From positions 124,001 through 188,000 of the forward strand of contig VDMD01000023.1 of assembly GCA_007026445.1 (NCBI GenBank): 64,000 bases of DNA, in the 5' to 3' direction. Shown here piece after piece: positions 53,844-64,000 of this stretch; position 1 is the first letter of the stretch; each line of letters opens with the position of its first letter. This DNA is from Schizophyllum amplum. Lineage: Eukaryota; Basidiomycota; Agaricomycetes; Agaricales; Schizophyllaceae. The position numbers were made by a program, and so were the translations under genes. Below the pieces are notes generated by a model. The model searched no databases, had not been told where the DNA came from, and saw only the letters and a program-made list of their open reading frames with translations.

Positions 53844-55850
53844 CTATTCACCTTCCTCTTTTGAAGAGGAGAGCACGGATGCGTTCCGGACAGCCAATAC
53901 TGGTCGAGAGTAGTCGGCGTCGTCGCGTGGATCCTCCGATGCTCGACGAGCTGGATTCAGACTAAAAGAACAGAGGTCAGTCGATTAGATGCATGCGCTT
54001 TCATAAGACATACCGATCGTCCGTACTATCCGTCGAGTACTTGCTCACGTCGTCTGCCAGTGCGTGTTCGTGCGACTCGTCACCAGCCGGCGAGCCGGAA
54101 TCAGCCACCCGCATCGGACTACGTGCAGGGATTGGCGGCGGCGGCGTTGCGGAGTTCAGAGGCAGTCGTGGTGGCGTGCTTGTGCCAGGAACCTCCAGCG
54201 TCCTCGAACTATGCGGCTCTTCGTCCGCATCGTGATCCTGCTGCCGCCAATAGCTCGCCATCAGCGGCTCGTAGCTCCCACTCGCGGAGTGCCCTGCCAT
54301 GAAGTCACCCGAGCTTTGGCCGCGCTCGTGATTGAGTACGCCATGCTCGTTGTAAGCCGCAGACGGGGATGCACCCCGGAGTGCGCCAGGAGGTGGGCTC
54401 GACGGTCGGTTCTGCGCCGGGACGACGTACGCAGTATTGTCGAACGTGTTGTAGAACGAATCGCGTGCCTCCGATCCCGGACCACCAAGGAGAGAGTTGG
54501 ACGTCCGTGGGTCGCTTTGCAATGCCGAGTTGCGAGTGGATGCGCCGAAACCTGAGCCCTGGCGCATGTTCTCCTCGTCATCATCGTCATCGAGCGGTTG
54601 CCGCTTGAGACCGGCGGCGGCGAGTGTCGCCTGCACAGCGGAGTCGTGCTCGAGACGCCGCGTGCGCCGACGCTTGCGGATAAAGAAGATAAGGAAGAGA
54701 ATCATGCTCGCCACCACAAGCCCTACACATACAAACACACCCGCTACCGCGCCTGTATTGCGGAAGAACGAGTTCCCACCCCTCCCTTCCGAACCCGTAT
54801 TCAACGGAGGATTTGCTCCAATTTGCGTAACGGTGACTATATCGCCCTGTGAATTGGTCGTTGTTGCGATGGAGGTGATCAAGGAGGGGGTTGACGTTGT
54901 GGTCTGCCCTTCTGCGTTGGTGGTAACAACGACGACCGTAGTTTGTAGCGTCGTCGTTATGACGTTCTCGCCCGTGAGCTGAGGCGATACTGTGGTCTCC
55001 GTGGCAGTGGCCGTGGCGGTCATTGTCGTGACGTTGCCCTCGCTGTCCGTTGTAGCAGTGGTGATAGTAGTGCGACGAGTGGTAGTAATGGGATCGTTCG
55101 CGGTGGTTGTGGGATCATTAGTGGTGGTGGTAGGTTGGTCAGTGGTGGTAGTGGGATCGTCTGTGGTGGTGGGTTCTGTAATGGTTGTGGGATCATCGGT
55201 GGTGGTGGGGTCTCTGGTGGTGGTTCTGGTGGTGGTGGGCTCGTCCGTGGTTGTCGTCGGTTCGTCCGTGGTTGTTGTTGGTTCGTCCGTGGTTGTTGTC
55301 GGCTCGTCGCTGGTGGTAGTAGGCTCGTCTGTGGTGGTGGTAGTCGGCTCGTCCGTGGTGGGTGGCCGCCTAGTAGTGGTAGTAGGCTCATCGGTGGTGG
55401 TAGTGGGCTCGTCGGTAGTCGTAGGCTCTTCCGAGGTGGTACTATCCTCCGTCGCTGATGTCTCCCGAGTCGTCGTCGCATCCTCAGAGGTCCGTGTCGG
55501 CGACGTCGCGGACTCGGTTGTCGCGTCCGAAGTAGTTTCTGACATGGTGGTCTCTGCCTCCGAGGTCGTCTCAGTTCTGAGGACTGATCAGGACGAGCAG
55601 ATGCGCTATCAAAGGCCGCTTACGGTGATGAGGTTGACTCGACGGATGTAGTAGCGTCTGTAGAGGACATTGTGTCCGTCGCAGAGTCGGAGGAGGAGGT
55701 TTCGGTTGGTGAATTTGTAGAGGTGTCGGTGGTGGGTGAGTCAGTGGACGTGTCGGTGGCGGAGGAGGTAGGCGTATCAGTGTCAGTGTCAGTGGGCGTT
55801 GGCGTCGATGTATCGTCGGAGGTGGTTGGGGTTTCGCCAGAGGAAGACAT
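53844..55850 (-). CDS. Thr-rich single-pass membrane mucin of unknown function
   Basis: Three exons (55624-55850, 54014-55576, 53844-53961) give 635 residues. The N-terminal half is almost wholly Thr, Ser, Asp, Glu and Pro, with repeats of the type DEPTTTT, a dense O-mannosylation target that would stand rod-like outside the cell. A more ordinary Thr/Val-rich part follows (TENVITTTLQTTVVVV-like strands with TATATATET). The membrane segment is GAVAGVFVCVGLVVASMILFLIFFI, followed by basic RKRRRTRR (inside) and a ~250-residue disordered tail with SYEPLMASYWRQQD and Pro-rich RLPLNSATPPPPIPARSP, a possible SH3 ligand. No signal peptide is visible, so the membrane segment may itself direct insertion. 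The layout resembles yeast wall-stress sensors (Wsc/Mid2) but the Cys-rich WSC domain is absent. Confidence 0.8.
55080..55480 (-). repeat. Degenerate tandem repeat coding Thr-rich units
   Basis: About 20 imperfect copies of a 21-30 base unit (seen on the plus strand as GTGGTGGTAGTGGGCTCGTCG and variants). It lies within the mucin gene, is in frame throughout, and codes D-E/D-P-T-T-T units. Confidence 0.85.
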
Positions 55851-56888
55851 CAAGGACGGTCAGCTTCTGGTGAGTTGTGGACTGAGCAATCCAAAGAGAA
55901 AGAACGAAAAGAGAAGGGGGATCGAGAATGGAATACGGACCGCGTCGAGCGCCGCAAGCACGACGTTCACGCAGCACAGCCGGCAGGAAGCGAGGGAGGT
56001 AATTGCGAATTGGAGCTCACCTCACGCAAACGTCATAGCCTGGTCCTGGTTGCAATTCCTGAACGTACGCTGATCTTCCTCGACGCGGGTGGCAACGAGC
56101 ACGATGGCTGCCCCGAGCCTCGTAAATTTGCTGGTTGTGGTGAAGGTTGTGGTCAAGGTCGTCGCACGCGTCCCGCGTTTGCGCGCTGATCAGTCTGATT
56201 CAGTGGCAGTGATCTTCCTGTGTCACGGTTTTTCGGCCAGCGGTTGGGCCTGTGACATATGCCTCACGCACCGCGCCCATGCGGGCCTCTTCCGGCCGAG
56301 TCTCGCTGGAGTCTCGTCCACCACTCGTCCCTCTCGTCTTCACAAGGGAGCCTCTTCAATAGACTTGTACTCGGCGAAACCTATTCTGCTTGATCACTAC
56401 CCATCCGCTTCCGTCACCTTTTCTACCATGGCTGTAAAGCAGCACGTCCAGGAAGGCGGCGACGGTCTGCAGTAGCCGCCCTTCCCTCTGCCCCGGCTGT
56501 TTCTTCGCCTCATTTCGCTCACTGCTTTCTTACTTACATACTCTCAGTTTCTGACCCGAAGGGGTCGGAGCATGCGCATCCTCTACCTGGCCGTATTACT
56601 ATTTCGAGGGCGCGCGACCTCTCGAACTTGCGTGACCTCTCGAACTTGTGACGGCCTGGAAATTTGGCCCGGCGACGGGCAATGGTCAGGCCTGGCTCAG
56701 GCTCGAAGGATGTTTCGAGCCCACGACGACAGCGCGGTACGAAGTCCGAGTCGAACACAATAGCACGTGCTACACGTGATAGAATTGATGTTGAGGTTGG
56801 CGGCCTGGCCAATGGAAAAGCCCAGCGCTAAAGCGCTAACGTCTTGCGCTCCCAGCCACCACCGTCGTCAGCTCAGGACACCACGTTA
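55851..56888. other. 1-kb intergenic region
   Basis: Promoters of the mucin gene (left) and of the F-box remnant (right). Contains an 18-base near-perfect tandem duplication (GACCTCTCGAACTTG units, 56628-56655) and two CACGTG sites at 56764-56778. A plus-strand frame at 56089-56475 is not supported as a gene. Confidence 0.4.
56764..56778. promoter_or_regulatory. Pair of CACGTG boxes, one inside a 12-base palindrome
   Basis: CACGTG occurs at 56764-56769 and again at 56773-56778. The first lies in the perfect palindrome TAGCACGTGCTA. The pair sits about 110-125 bases before the start codon of the F-box remnant, where a bHLH factor could act. Confidence 0.35.
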
Positions 56889-57845
56889 ATGTCGGCCATC
56901 GCTGACTCTCGCGAACCCCGTCTACCTCTGGAGCTCGAACGGTCGATTTTCGAGATCGCAGCACAGGAGCATCGTCCCTTTGCAGCTACTCTCATCCGAG
57001 TGGCTCGGCGGGTGAAAGAATGGTGTGTGACCTTCCTTGGAATAAATTAAGTCATTGACGGTTTTACAAAGATTGAGCCCGAACTGTATCGCATTGCCGT
57101 TCTGTACAGATCTCGTCCGGGCGACGTGCCCATGCCCGGATGTTTCCTCTGAGAGTTGGCGACGTTCTAGTAGCGCGTCCGCAATATCTATCCGATGTCC
57201 ACGCCGTCCTCCTGGTCGACGGCTACTCTGACGACGACATCCGCCGCGCCACTGGACTGAAGTGCGTCGCCTTGCGACATCAACGGGCCTCCCCCGACGA
57301 GCGCACGACGACATTGATATATTCCCTACCCCTCCAAAGATTGTCACTAGCGCATAATCAGTCGCTGAACCAGTTTTTCCATCCGACCTCAGATCCACCC
57401 ATGTTCAATACCCTGACGCACCTTAGACGCACCTCGATATCATGGCGCCTGGTTGCATAAACGGCCATAATATGGACTGGCTCGAGCTTGCCCGCTATCT
57501 CGCACTCACTCATCTCTCCCTGCCCCTCTACGAAGATGCTAGATTCCATAACGATATGATCACTCCTGCCTTCGTTACCTGCCGTCTCTCCAAGTTCTCG
57601 TATTAGCCAGTTTTCACGGCTCAAACCGGCTCGATTCAGACGTGTCTACGCTGTACCCCCAGGTGCCGACACGCCTCATCGAACGCGTCGTCCGTCTCTC
57701 GCTGGGCGAAATCATTACGTGCGAGCACTGGCAGTGGATCAACGAGGTCAATGGGCAGCGGGGTATCTTCGCGGTCGCAGACGATATCATCCAGGGACGA
57801 CAGGCGCGCAGGGCCACCGCTCCGCCGACGCAGAATGCTATCTGA
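56889..57845 (+). pseudogene. Decayed F-box/leucine-rich-like gene
   Basis: The protein would start MSAIADSREPRLPLELERSIFEIAAQEHRPFAATLIRVARRVKEW, the head of a large Agaricomycete family with an F-box-like LPLELE..IFE motif and a leucine-rich body. Exon 1 is 56889-57026; exon 2 starts at 57072. Further on, ARPQYLSDVHAVLLVDGYS, LPLQRLSLAH and NTLTHL fit the family. At 57416-57434 an 11-base unit (ACGCACCTTAG) is partly repeated in tandem and throws the frame: removing it joins LTHL to DIMAPG. A second break near 57580 separates LARYLALTHLSL from LPSLQVLVLASFHG and the C-terminal block VPTRLIERVVRLSLGEII. The coding blocks are otherwise well kept, so inactivation seems recent. A rescue by unusual splicing cannot be excluded. 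Confidence 0.6.
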
Positions 57846-57998
57846 CGCAGAAATAAAGACTGGTCCTGAAATATCACTACTGTACAACATACATGGTATC
57901 GAGATCCGTTACAACAAACAAAAAGCGAAAACATACACGAACAATGGACATAATAAATCCACCTCCTGAGTAGAGTACAGCGCTGCAGTGTGCACCGA

Positions 57999-59292
57999 TC
58001 AGCTTTGACACGCGCACAGCCTGGAGAAATGTGCCGTGACTCTATGCATTAGCCCGCGTCGCGGGCGCTGCGCGTCGAAGTTGACCAAGGTTGCTTCGTC
58101 ACCGCTATCCTCCCTCTTGATCTTCTCCGGACAGAGGACGAACACTTCCTCCTCTTCGTCCTCGTCCTCGGATGGTCCTTCGATATGTGCCACAGCCGGC
58201 TTGGCGAGCTCTGGGCCTAGCGTGAGGGTCTTGTATTGCAAGCCAGAAGACTGCATTGCAATCTGGAGACATGTTAGGAGGACAAGTACGGCAGTATGAT
58301 GTTCACTAACATAGGACCGGATGGCCTTCTTGTCATCACGACGCAAGACCTTGTCGCGCGGCAAGACTGCGAAGACGACGCGCAACTTCAGAAGAGGCTC
58401 CTGCTCGCTACGCGATATTTGGGACAACCGCTCCCAGCGCGCGCAGCTGACTGCAAAGGAAGGACTGAGTTCTGGAATAATATTGCAAGACTGCCGACTC
58501 ACGATCAACCTTCGTCGTCCATCCTGAACCAATCATGCCTGTGTTGGGTCGCGCAGAGACGATCTATGCAATAAGTCAGTGAGTACGACGAGGAGGACGT
58601 GAGTCCGCACGTACCGTGGAATCTGTGACAAGGACCTCGAAGACTATCGGGTCCGGCGCCTTGTTCGTCAAGGAAAGCTTGACGGAGTTCCCGGCATTAT
58701 TGAAGCAGACGTGGTGGGAGGGGGACGTGACAAGACGGCCGCTGCGGTCTTCCATGTCCCCTGCTGTTGAATCGCATCGCACTTTAATGACATGCGTATG
58801 TATTTCGCCCTCGAGATGTGATTTCTTGGCCCACTAGCGAGATGAGATGAGGGGGATAATTTGTCTTCTGAAGAGCCCGGCGTACAAGATCCATGGGCGG
58901 ACGGTCTGCGTAATCTGGTTGTACGGCGGACGACATGAACATGAACTGCTGGTTTGTGTCTGTGACTACAGCATTCTTCTGCAGGACGACTGCAATGCAT
59001 CAGAGCAAGGACATGAAAGAAATCAGGAGACGCACTCTTGGCCTCTGCGCTGCGTCCTGGGTCGACCTTTCCAGCACCGGGGACAACAAATGATGTAGTA
59101 TCCGTCTTGCTGTTGTTCAGAACCATATACACGACTGTGTGCTGGCCATGGTTGGTGAGCTTGATGATGCGTTCTTGTGGACTGCCTGTTCCCCTGTCGA
59201 TTTTATGCTTGCGGACGATGCTGTGGGTACTCACCGTCCTTTGGCGACGCCTGCAGGTGTATGACCCCAGGCGGGAAGTACGAGAGGGACAT
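57999..59292 (-). CDS. MSP-domain (VAP/PapD-like) protein of unknown role
   Basis: The product starts MSLSYFPPGVIHLQASPKDG, then SPQERIIKLTNHGQHTVVYMVLNNSKTDTTSFVVPGAGKVDPG, which matches the major sperm protein fold (KLTN....V.FK.K.T.P..Y.V.P..G.I.P). A second unit of similar order follows (GNSVKLSLTNKAPDPIVFEVLVTDS, then LLKLRVVFAVLPRDKVLRRDD), so two MSP-like domains seem to stand in tandem. The C-terminal part is acidic (EGPSEDEDEEEE) and basic in turn and ends with RVTAHFSRLCACQS. VAP proteins carry an ER tail anchor; none is visible here, so it is probably soluble. About six introns. Several 3' exon borders are uncertain. Confidence 0.72.
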
Positions 59293-59927
59293 GGTAGCTT
59301 GTAGAAAGCAGTGTGGTGTTGCTACAGGGCCATGAGAATACTGACAAGCAGTTGCTGTCAGTTTCCCGCGAGTCCGTAGGGGAGACAAGCGCCCGTTCTG
59401 GAATGAAGGAGAGCGGCCTTGGGCCGGGCCAGTTTCAGCCCCGGATCTCCGGCAGACACCGGCGTCAGCTTTCTTCCAAGGCCAGCTCGCCACCACATTC
59501 AGTGAAAGCGCGACGTGACGTCAGGAGAGTAAGAGTCGATAACCTATTCCAGACCAGTGTCAAAGATCTCGGAGCCGGACTGAAGTACTGACGACCGTCG
59601 GGTGGTACAGACACACGCCACGTGTTTGAGGATTGCTGCCGGGCCCGGTTCCACGTGCAATGTTCATTAACGTTCATTGTTCGAACAGAGCAGAGCGCGC
59701 CGGGCGTGCATCGGTGCAAGGCTGCTCTGAATGGTGCATTACAATAAATCCTGATAGGATATTCGAGTCCAGACAAATACAGGGTGTCAAGTAATGGCTA
59801 CAACGTAGAAGGAATCGTGGGCGGACATCAAGTCGTAGATATAGTAAGTAGCATGTAAAGATATTGTGGACCGGAGACACCTGGCCCCTGCCCTATAGAA
59901 GTCGAACAGTTATCCTGAGTATATCCA
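59293..59927. other. Intergenic region, no gene recognised
   Basis: Promoter of the MSP-domain gene and 3' region of the next minus-strand gene. Nothing else seen. Confidence 0.4.
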
Positions 59928-61004
59928 TTACTGAGGAGGCTTGTCCAGAGGGACATCGCGCCACTCTTCGGTTATCGAGTTGTTCCGCGAATACTGCTCC
60001 TTCACTTCCGTCCATACCTGGCTTTGCACCGACTCCGCGCTCTGGAGGTACTTCCGCAGGTCGTCCACGGCAGCCGGGCTGCGCGGTACCTCCACGGGGC
60101 TGTTACCAGCGCTCGCAAAAGGGTCCGCGGTCGCCCACATGACCGGGCTGGCAGGCGCGCGCACAGGACCGGACGGTGGGATGAAATCCTGCGGGAGGTC
60201 CATACGCGCGCGAGCAGACGGGCTGCGGTACAGCGTCTGATCCTGCCAGCGGAGAGTGCGTGGCTGCTGGCCGTCATCGACGCTGGGGCGTTTGACGACG
60301 TGCTCGACGGCAGGCGGCATGCGGCTGCGCGAGCTCGTCGACCGCCTGACCTTGATGTCGCCGCCCTCAACGCCGGACGTGTAGCTAGGCGGGCTTGGGG
60401 ACTGCAAGCCCGGCGGGACCGTGGGTGAGTCGGATCGAGCGGTAGCCTGCTGACAGCCGTCATCGGACGCACGCGCCGATGCATTTAACGAGCCATTCGA
60501 TGCTTGCTTGCGCATCTCGACGACGCGGTTGTTGTGCTCTCGGACGACGGTGTAGTCACCATCGCGTGGCAGATCGACCGGGACGCTGAAGAAAGGGCTT
60601 TCGTTGGCTTTGTCAGAGAGGAAGCCGGGCGTCATGTCTACCACAACGGCGCGGGAGGCATGGCTGCTCGTGGAGAGGCGATCGAGGGTGTCGTGAAGGG
60701 AGTGTGTATGATCAGGGTACTTTTCGTCCGGGTTGACGTCGAGAGCGCGCGTATGCGGCCAAGCCCTCAGGGTCCTGCGTGCACGTCGGCAGGCGCAGTA
60801 GCGAAGGACGATGGTGCGCAGAAGGCAGGCGACGACGGTGAAGAGGAGCGCGGAGGAGATGATGATCGCCGCGATGACCCCCGCACGCAAGCCGGGGCTG
60901 GAAGTATTGTGCTCTGCGGAGGAATCTTGCACGAGGGTCGCATTAGATTCCGCGCGTGCAGCGTGAATGATCGTCAGGAGAAAGAGCGCGACGGGGTACA
61001 CCAT
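59928..61004 (-). CDS. Single-exon type I membrane protein, disordered cytosolic tail
   Basis: 358 residues in one exon. A signal peptide (MVYPVALFLLTIIHAARA) is followed by a very short outer part with N-glycosylation sites (NATL, NTSS), then the membrane segment AGVIAAIIISSALLFTVVACLLRTIVL and basic residues (RRARRTLR) inside. The long tail is Ser/Pro/Arg-rich with clusters SPPSYTSG, RRSTSSRSR and FIPPSGPVRAPASP. No domain was recognised. The layout (short outer part, one helix, long disordered tail) resembles fungal signalling adaptors or the tails of wall sensors. Confidence 0.75.
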   Translation of the reverse strand: MVYPVALFLLTIIHAARAESNATLVQDSSAEHNTSSPGLRAGVIAAIIISSALLFTVVACLLRTIVLRYCACRRARRTLRAWPHTRALDVNPDEKYPDHTHSLHDTLDRLSTSSHASRAVVVDMTPGFLSDKANESPFFSVPVDLPRDGDYTVVREHNNRVVEMRKQASNGSLNASARASDDGCQQATARSDSPTVPPGLQSPSPPSYTSGVEGGDIKVRRSTSSRSRMPPAVEHVVKRPSVDDGQQPRTLRWQDQTLYRSPSARARMDLPQDFIPPSGPVRAPASPVMWATADPFASAGNSPVEVPRSPAAVDDLRKYLQSAESVQSQVWTEVKEQYSRNNSITEEWRDVPLDKPPQ

Positions 61005-61755
61005 CCTGGATGTAGAATCGCGATTATCGGGGTCGTTGAACGCGCAAAGAGGAAGGGGTGCGGTTATCGGGCACGCCCTGTGTGAGCGCCGCGCCTTTAT
61101 ACGGGCAGTCTTGCCTCATGGCGGGCACTAGTCATCACCACAGACCCTCCAGTTATTGTTTACCGGCAGCTCTTTGTCTGCTTCTTTGTCTTCGGGCCCG
61201 GCGGTGATGGCGGCTCCGGGTCAGTGCGAACTTGAACCGCAGAGTCACACGGAGATGCTACCATTGTTCTCCACGTGGTCTTTCTCACGCCTACAGAGAA
61301 CAAAAGGAAAGTGCAAAGTTCAATCGAAGCTTTGAGCGGCCGCGCCACAGCAATGATCCCAATGCATGCATCGATGCATGCAAGCCTGCAAGCGGTAAAT
61401 TCAATGCCCCGGACCAGAAAGGACGCAACATAAAAGTACATACGTCGAAGGTCCGTCGGATGTCATGTATGTGGTGTAGGTGTCTGCTTAGTACCACAGA
61501 CACGGGCGGACAGTTCGAGAACGATAAACGAGCGGAAGATAGTTACAAACATGTACGATGCAAAGAGCGTGAGTTTCTACAAAAGAGCACTACAAGGAAT
61601 TAGAACTAAATGCATTCATATACAAGTGCGCACAGGAGTGTCCTTGCAAAGCTGCTCTGTTACATCGCTATAAAGATTGCTGTCCCAAGTCAATAGCCCA
61701 AGCGCCTGTCCCGAACGCACCCCTCCATAAATACCGCGCGTCAAGTAGGCGAGGG
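61005..61755. other. Intergenic region containing a 20-base perfect palindrome
   Basis: No gene seen. The stretch is the promoter of the minus-strand membrane protein and the 3' region of the KRE6-type gene. The palindrome at 61363-61382 is listed separately. Confidence 0.45.
61363..61382. repeat. Perfect 20-base palindrome
   Basis: TGCATGCATCGATGCATGCA reads the same on both strands. Built from ATGC units around a central CGAT-like core (ATCGAT). It lies about 360 bases upstream of the gene starting at 61004 and about 370 bases past the KRE6 stop. Confidence 0.9.
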
Positions 61756-63984
61756 CTAGCAGCCGTCGTATTTCGAGTTCAACGGGAAGTTGTACCCTGC
61801 ATCGGACCATGTCGTCAGGTTCGGGTTGCTGTACGCATTCGCGTGGCTGGGACAGCTGTCAGTCGCGCGGGCAAGGCAACTATGGTGATACGCACTTCGT
61901 GATATAGTCGGCTGTTGGTCGGTTTGATGGACTACATCCGATTGTCTCATCGGTATCGAGGCCAGTACGCTGGTATACGCGTATGTAGTCGACGTATAGG
62001 TGGGCAGGAAATTCCATATCCTTGAAATCCGCCTGTTGGAAGCTCGGCGACATGCCCAAGTTGATTATAAGGTACTGCACGGATGTCAGCCCATGTTGTG
62101 CGTCCATACTCTCAACACGTACCATCGGTTCCTCCGGAATCAGCCGCCGCGAGATCTCGACGTCATCTCTGGCTGGTAAGGCGGAAGCTGGGAGCGTCCA
62201 CGATTCCACACCGTTCAGATACCAGGTAATGTACCCATCGTCGCGATTGTCCGGGTCCGACCAATACTCCATGCCGACAATGAGTTCGCCGTCGGTGCCG
62301 TATGCTGAGTCCGGGAAGTAGCTGAGAACGCTGGCAGCCTCCTGCCATTCGCTGCCGTGATACGAGTTGACTTGTGATATATCTTCGTCGTACACGGTGA
62401 TCGTCGAATTGTCGATATAGTAGGAATAGTCGAATGGCGCGAGCTGGAATGACTGTGAAGCCTGGCCGCGGAAGACGGAGACGTCGATCTGCGCTTCGAG
62501 TAAATCGATTTCGGGCACCGCTCGACCCATGCTGTTCTTGGGTCCCGGATGGTCTTCGCCTTCGCAGGTGCATGCTGAAGTGCGCTGGCCAGGGAGGTAA
62601 CTTAATTTTCCACCCCATATAGAGGCTTCGGTGTTGTCCGGCAGGCCGTCCTTGCCCGTTTGGTTGGGGAAAGTTCCGAGGTCGCACGCGTCGTAAGAAT
62701 ACCTGAGGACGATCAATAGGGGCAAAGATAGACATGGTGCAAACCTTACGGCCACATTCCCTCCGTAGTCGCACCGTATCCTGCGCGGCCCTTGAGGAAT
62801 ATGAGCGACAGAAGAGATGATGATATGTCTCTGACGTACGAGGTTCCCCATGGTCCATACACCTGGCCAAAATCCCGGCGAGTTTACGTTTCCTGGCAGG
62901 CTGACCTTCGCCTCAACGTAACCGGTGGTGAAGCAGAACTTGTTCCAGGATTGTATCATTCCGCTTTGGAAGTTGAGGTTGTGGTTCTCCTGTTCAGTCA
63001 TGGTGATCTTGAGGCGTCCACCTTCGGTTGTAACGGCCTACGTGTATGCGCGTTACTATTGAGGCGAGGGAATGGTGTAGGAAGCGCGCGCACCTGGGGA
63101 TCGTACCACTCAAGGTCACCTGTGGGCCTAGCGGACGGCACTGCGAGGTCAGAGAGGCGGCGTAGAAGAAAGACAAACTGCACACCAGTAGTGAATGTCC
63201 ATGGCTTCCCAGTATGGGTCATCCCCGGCGTAGAACGTGCGCCCCTCCTGTTCGAACTCGTCGCTGAAGATGAGCGCATACGATCTCCCGTCGGATCCCG
63301 TTCGCGAATATGCGTCGGCTGGGGTGTCGTCGTCTACGAGCAGCTTGAGGTTTAAATCGGGTATTTGACCGGACCCGTTGATTCCGCCCTGTACGCGGGT
63401 GAGGGCGAACGCAGGGACCGTGCAGATGGACGCACCAGATTATACCCGCTGAGCTTAATTGTGTGGTGTGCAAAAGCATCGTAGAGCGGGTAGCCAAGGA
63501 ACAGCATCATCATGCCCAAGATGAGGATGAGCAGGGTGATGAAGTTCAGCCAGCCTCTCCACGACCACAGGGTGAACTTAGTGTCCATCTTGACGCGTGG
63601 ATCGTGAAGGGCGTCGTCGACCTCCGGTGCCTTGTCCCAGGTGTATACCGGCATGACGCTGTTGCGCTCAATTAGGTGGCGCGAGGATGCTGCCTTGGTG
63701 GAGGGGGTGTAGTGGGGGTCGGACATGGCTGCGCTGAAGCGCAGGTTGCCTGCTTCTGCGGAAGGGGTGTACTGCGGGGTGATCAGCGGTGTGGGCGGGG
63801 AGGAGGGCGGGTGTGAGCGCACAGAGTAGGGACCGTAGTCGCCCCCAAGATGGCCATGAGCGACGGCCGAGGCGATCTTGTCGCGCTGGGAGTCGGAGGC
63901 GGCAGGGGAGCCGAGGGAGGACATGCTGGTGGGCGGGATGGCCGTGTACTGGTCCTCCGGGCGGCGTGGTTGGAAGGAAGACAT
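61756..63984 (-). CDS. KRE6: Beta-1,6-glucan synthesis protein, KRE6/SKN1 type (GH16)
   Basis: Type II membrane protein of the secretory pathway needed for beta-1,6-glucan. A ~150-residue Ser/Pro-rich cytosolic N terminus precedes the anchor WLNFITLLILILGMMMLFLGYPLYDAF. The outer GH16-like domain has NLKLLVDDDTP, LIFSDEFEQEGRTFYAGDDPYWEA, DLEWYDPQAVTTEGG, NFQSGMIQSWNKFCFTTGYVEAKVSLPG, GFWPGVWTMGNL, the catalytic-type motif EIDLLEAQ, and later GIEYWSDP-like GMEYWSDPDNRDDGYITWYLNG, IPEEPMYLIINLGMS and the end LYVDYIRVYQ. It finishes with a Cys-containing tail (SKYDGC). About eight introns. The ATG at 63984 is the first in frame. All KRE6 landmarks are in order and no break was seen, so it is complete within the window. 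Confidence 0.94.
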
Positions 63985-64000
63985 GGAAAGGAACAAATAA

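Noticed and set aside
54992..55651. Plus-strand frame of 219 codons rich in Val, Ser and Gly
   Set aside because: Antisense reading of the Thr repeat (GTG/GTA runs); the minus-strand mucin has a helix, tail and correct splicing.

Overview
The window is nuclear DNA of a filamentous basidiomycete, most likely an Agaricomycete. The reasons are GC-rich coding sequence, dense genes on both strands, genes cut by many introns of about 45-60 bases, several very small exons, and a gene set typical of mushroom-forming fungi: KRE6 and GAS1 type wall enzymes, a GH18 chitinase with two C-terminal chitin-binding modules, an F-box/leucine-rich remnant and a YtcJ-like amidohydrolase. Species was not determined. 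There is no sign of a prokaryotic system, a plasmid or an intact transposon.

Layout. 0.4-2.6 kb: secreted chitinase (+). 3.2-5.0 kb: PHO84-type phosphate transporter (-). 5.8-6.5 kb: small anchored unknown (-). 7.4-9.5 kb: protein with two DEDDy exonuclease domains, the second with lost catalytic residues (-). 10.3-15.2 kb: disordered unknown, RING protein and tail-region membrane unknown (all +). 15.4-19.5 kb: ISWI remodeller (-). 19.9-25.2 kb: GAS1/GH72 glucanosyltransferase and amidohydrolase (-). 25.5-28.0 kb: LAS1 (-) head to head with a DUF7702-like membrane protein (+). 28-30.2 kb: gene-poor, with a tRNA-like remnant. 30.2-40.0 kb, all +: dienelactone hydrolase, DHA1-type MFS exporter, PEX16, cupin, SIRT5-like sirtuin, RRP36. 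40.2-55.9 kb, all -: CorA-family protein, large multispanning unknown, Zn2Cys6 regulator, NUS1, Thr-rich membrane mucin. 56.9-57.8 kb: decayed F-box gene (+). 58.0-64.0 kb, all -: MSP-domain protein, single-pass membrane unknown, KRE6.

The genes do not form one pathway. Two loose themes are visible: wall building (chitinase, GAS1, KRE6, and NUS1 through dolichol-dependent glycosylation) and rRNA maturation (LAS1, RRP36). Most of the rest is housekeeping. I did not find a convincing undescribed multi-gene system.

The most interesting observations are at gene level: the catalytically dead second exonuclease domain; four introns best explained as GC-AG, one of which rebuilds a catalytic tyrosine; coding exons of 6-16 bases; a CorA-like protein whose pore motif reads SQN instead of GMN; and apparent reading-frame breaks at conserved motifs of RRP36 and the amidohydrolase, which may be assembly errors or real lesions. 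Exon borders were placed by eye from splice signals, reading phase and family conservation.
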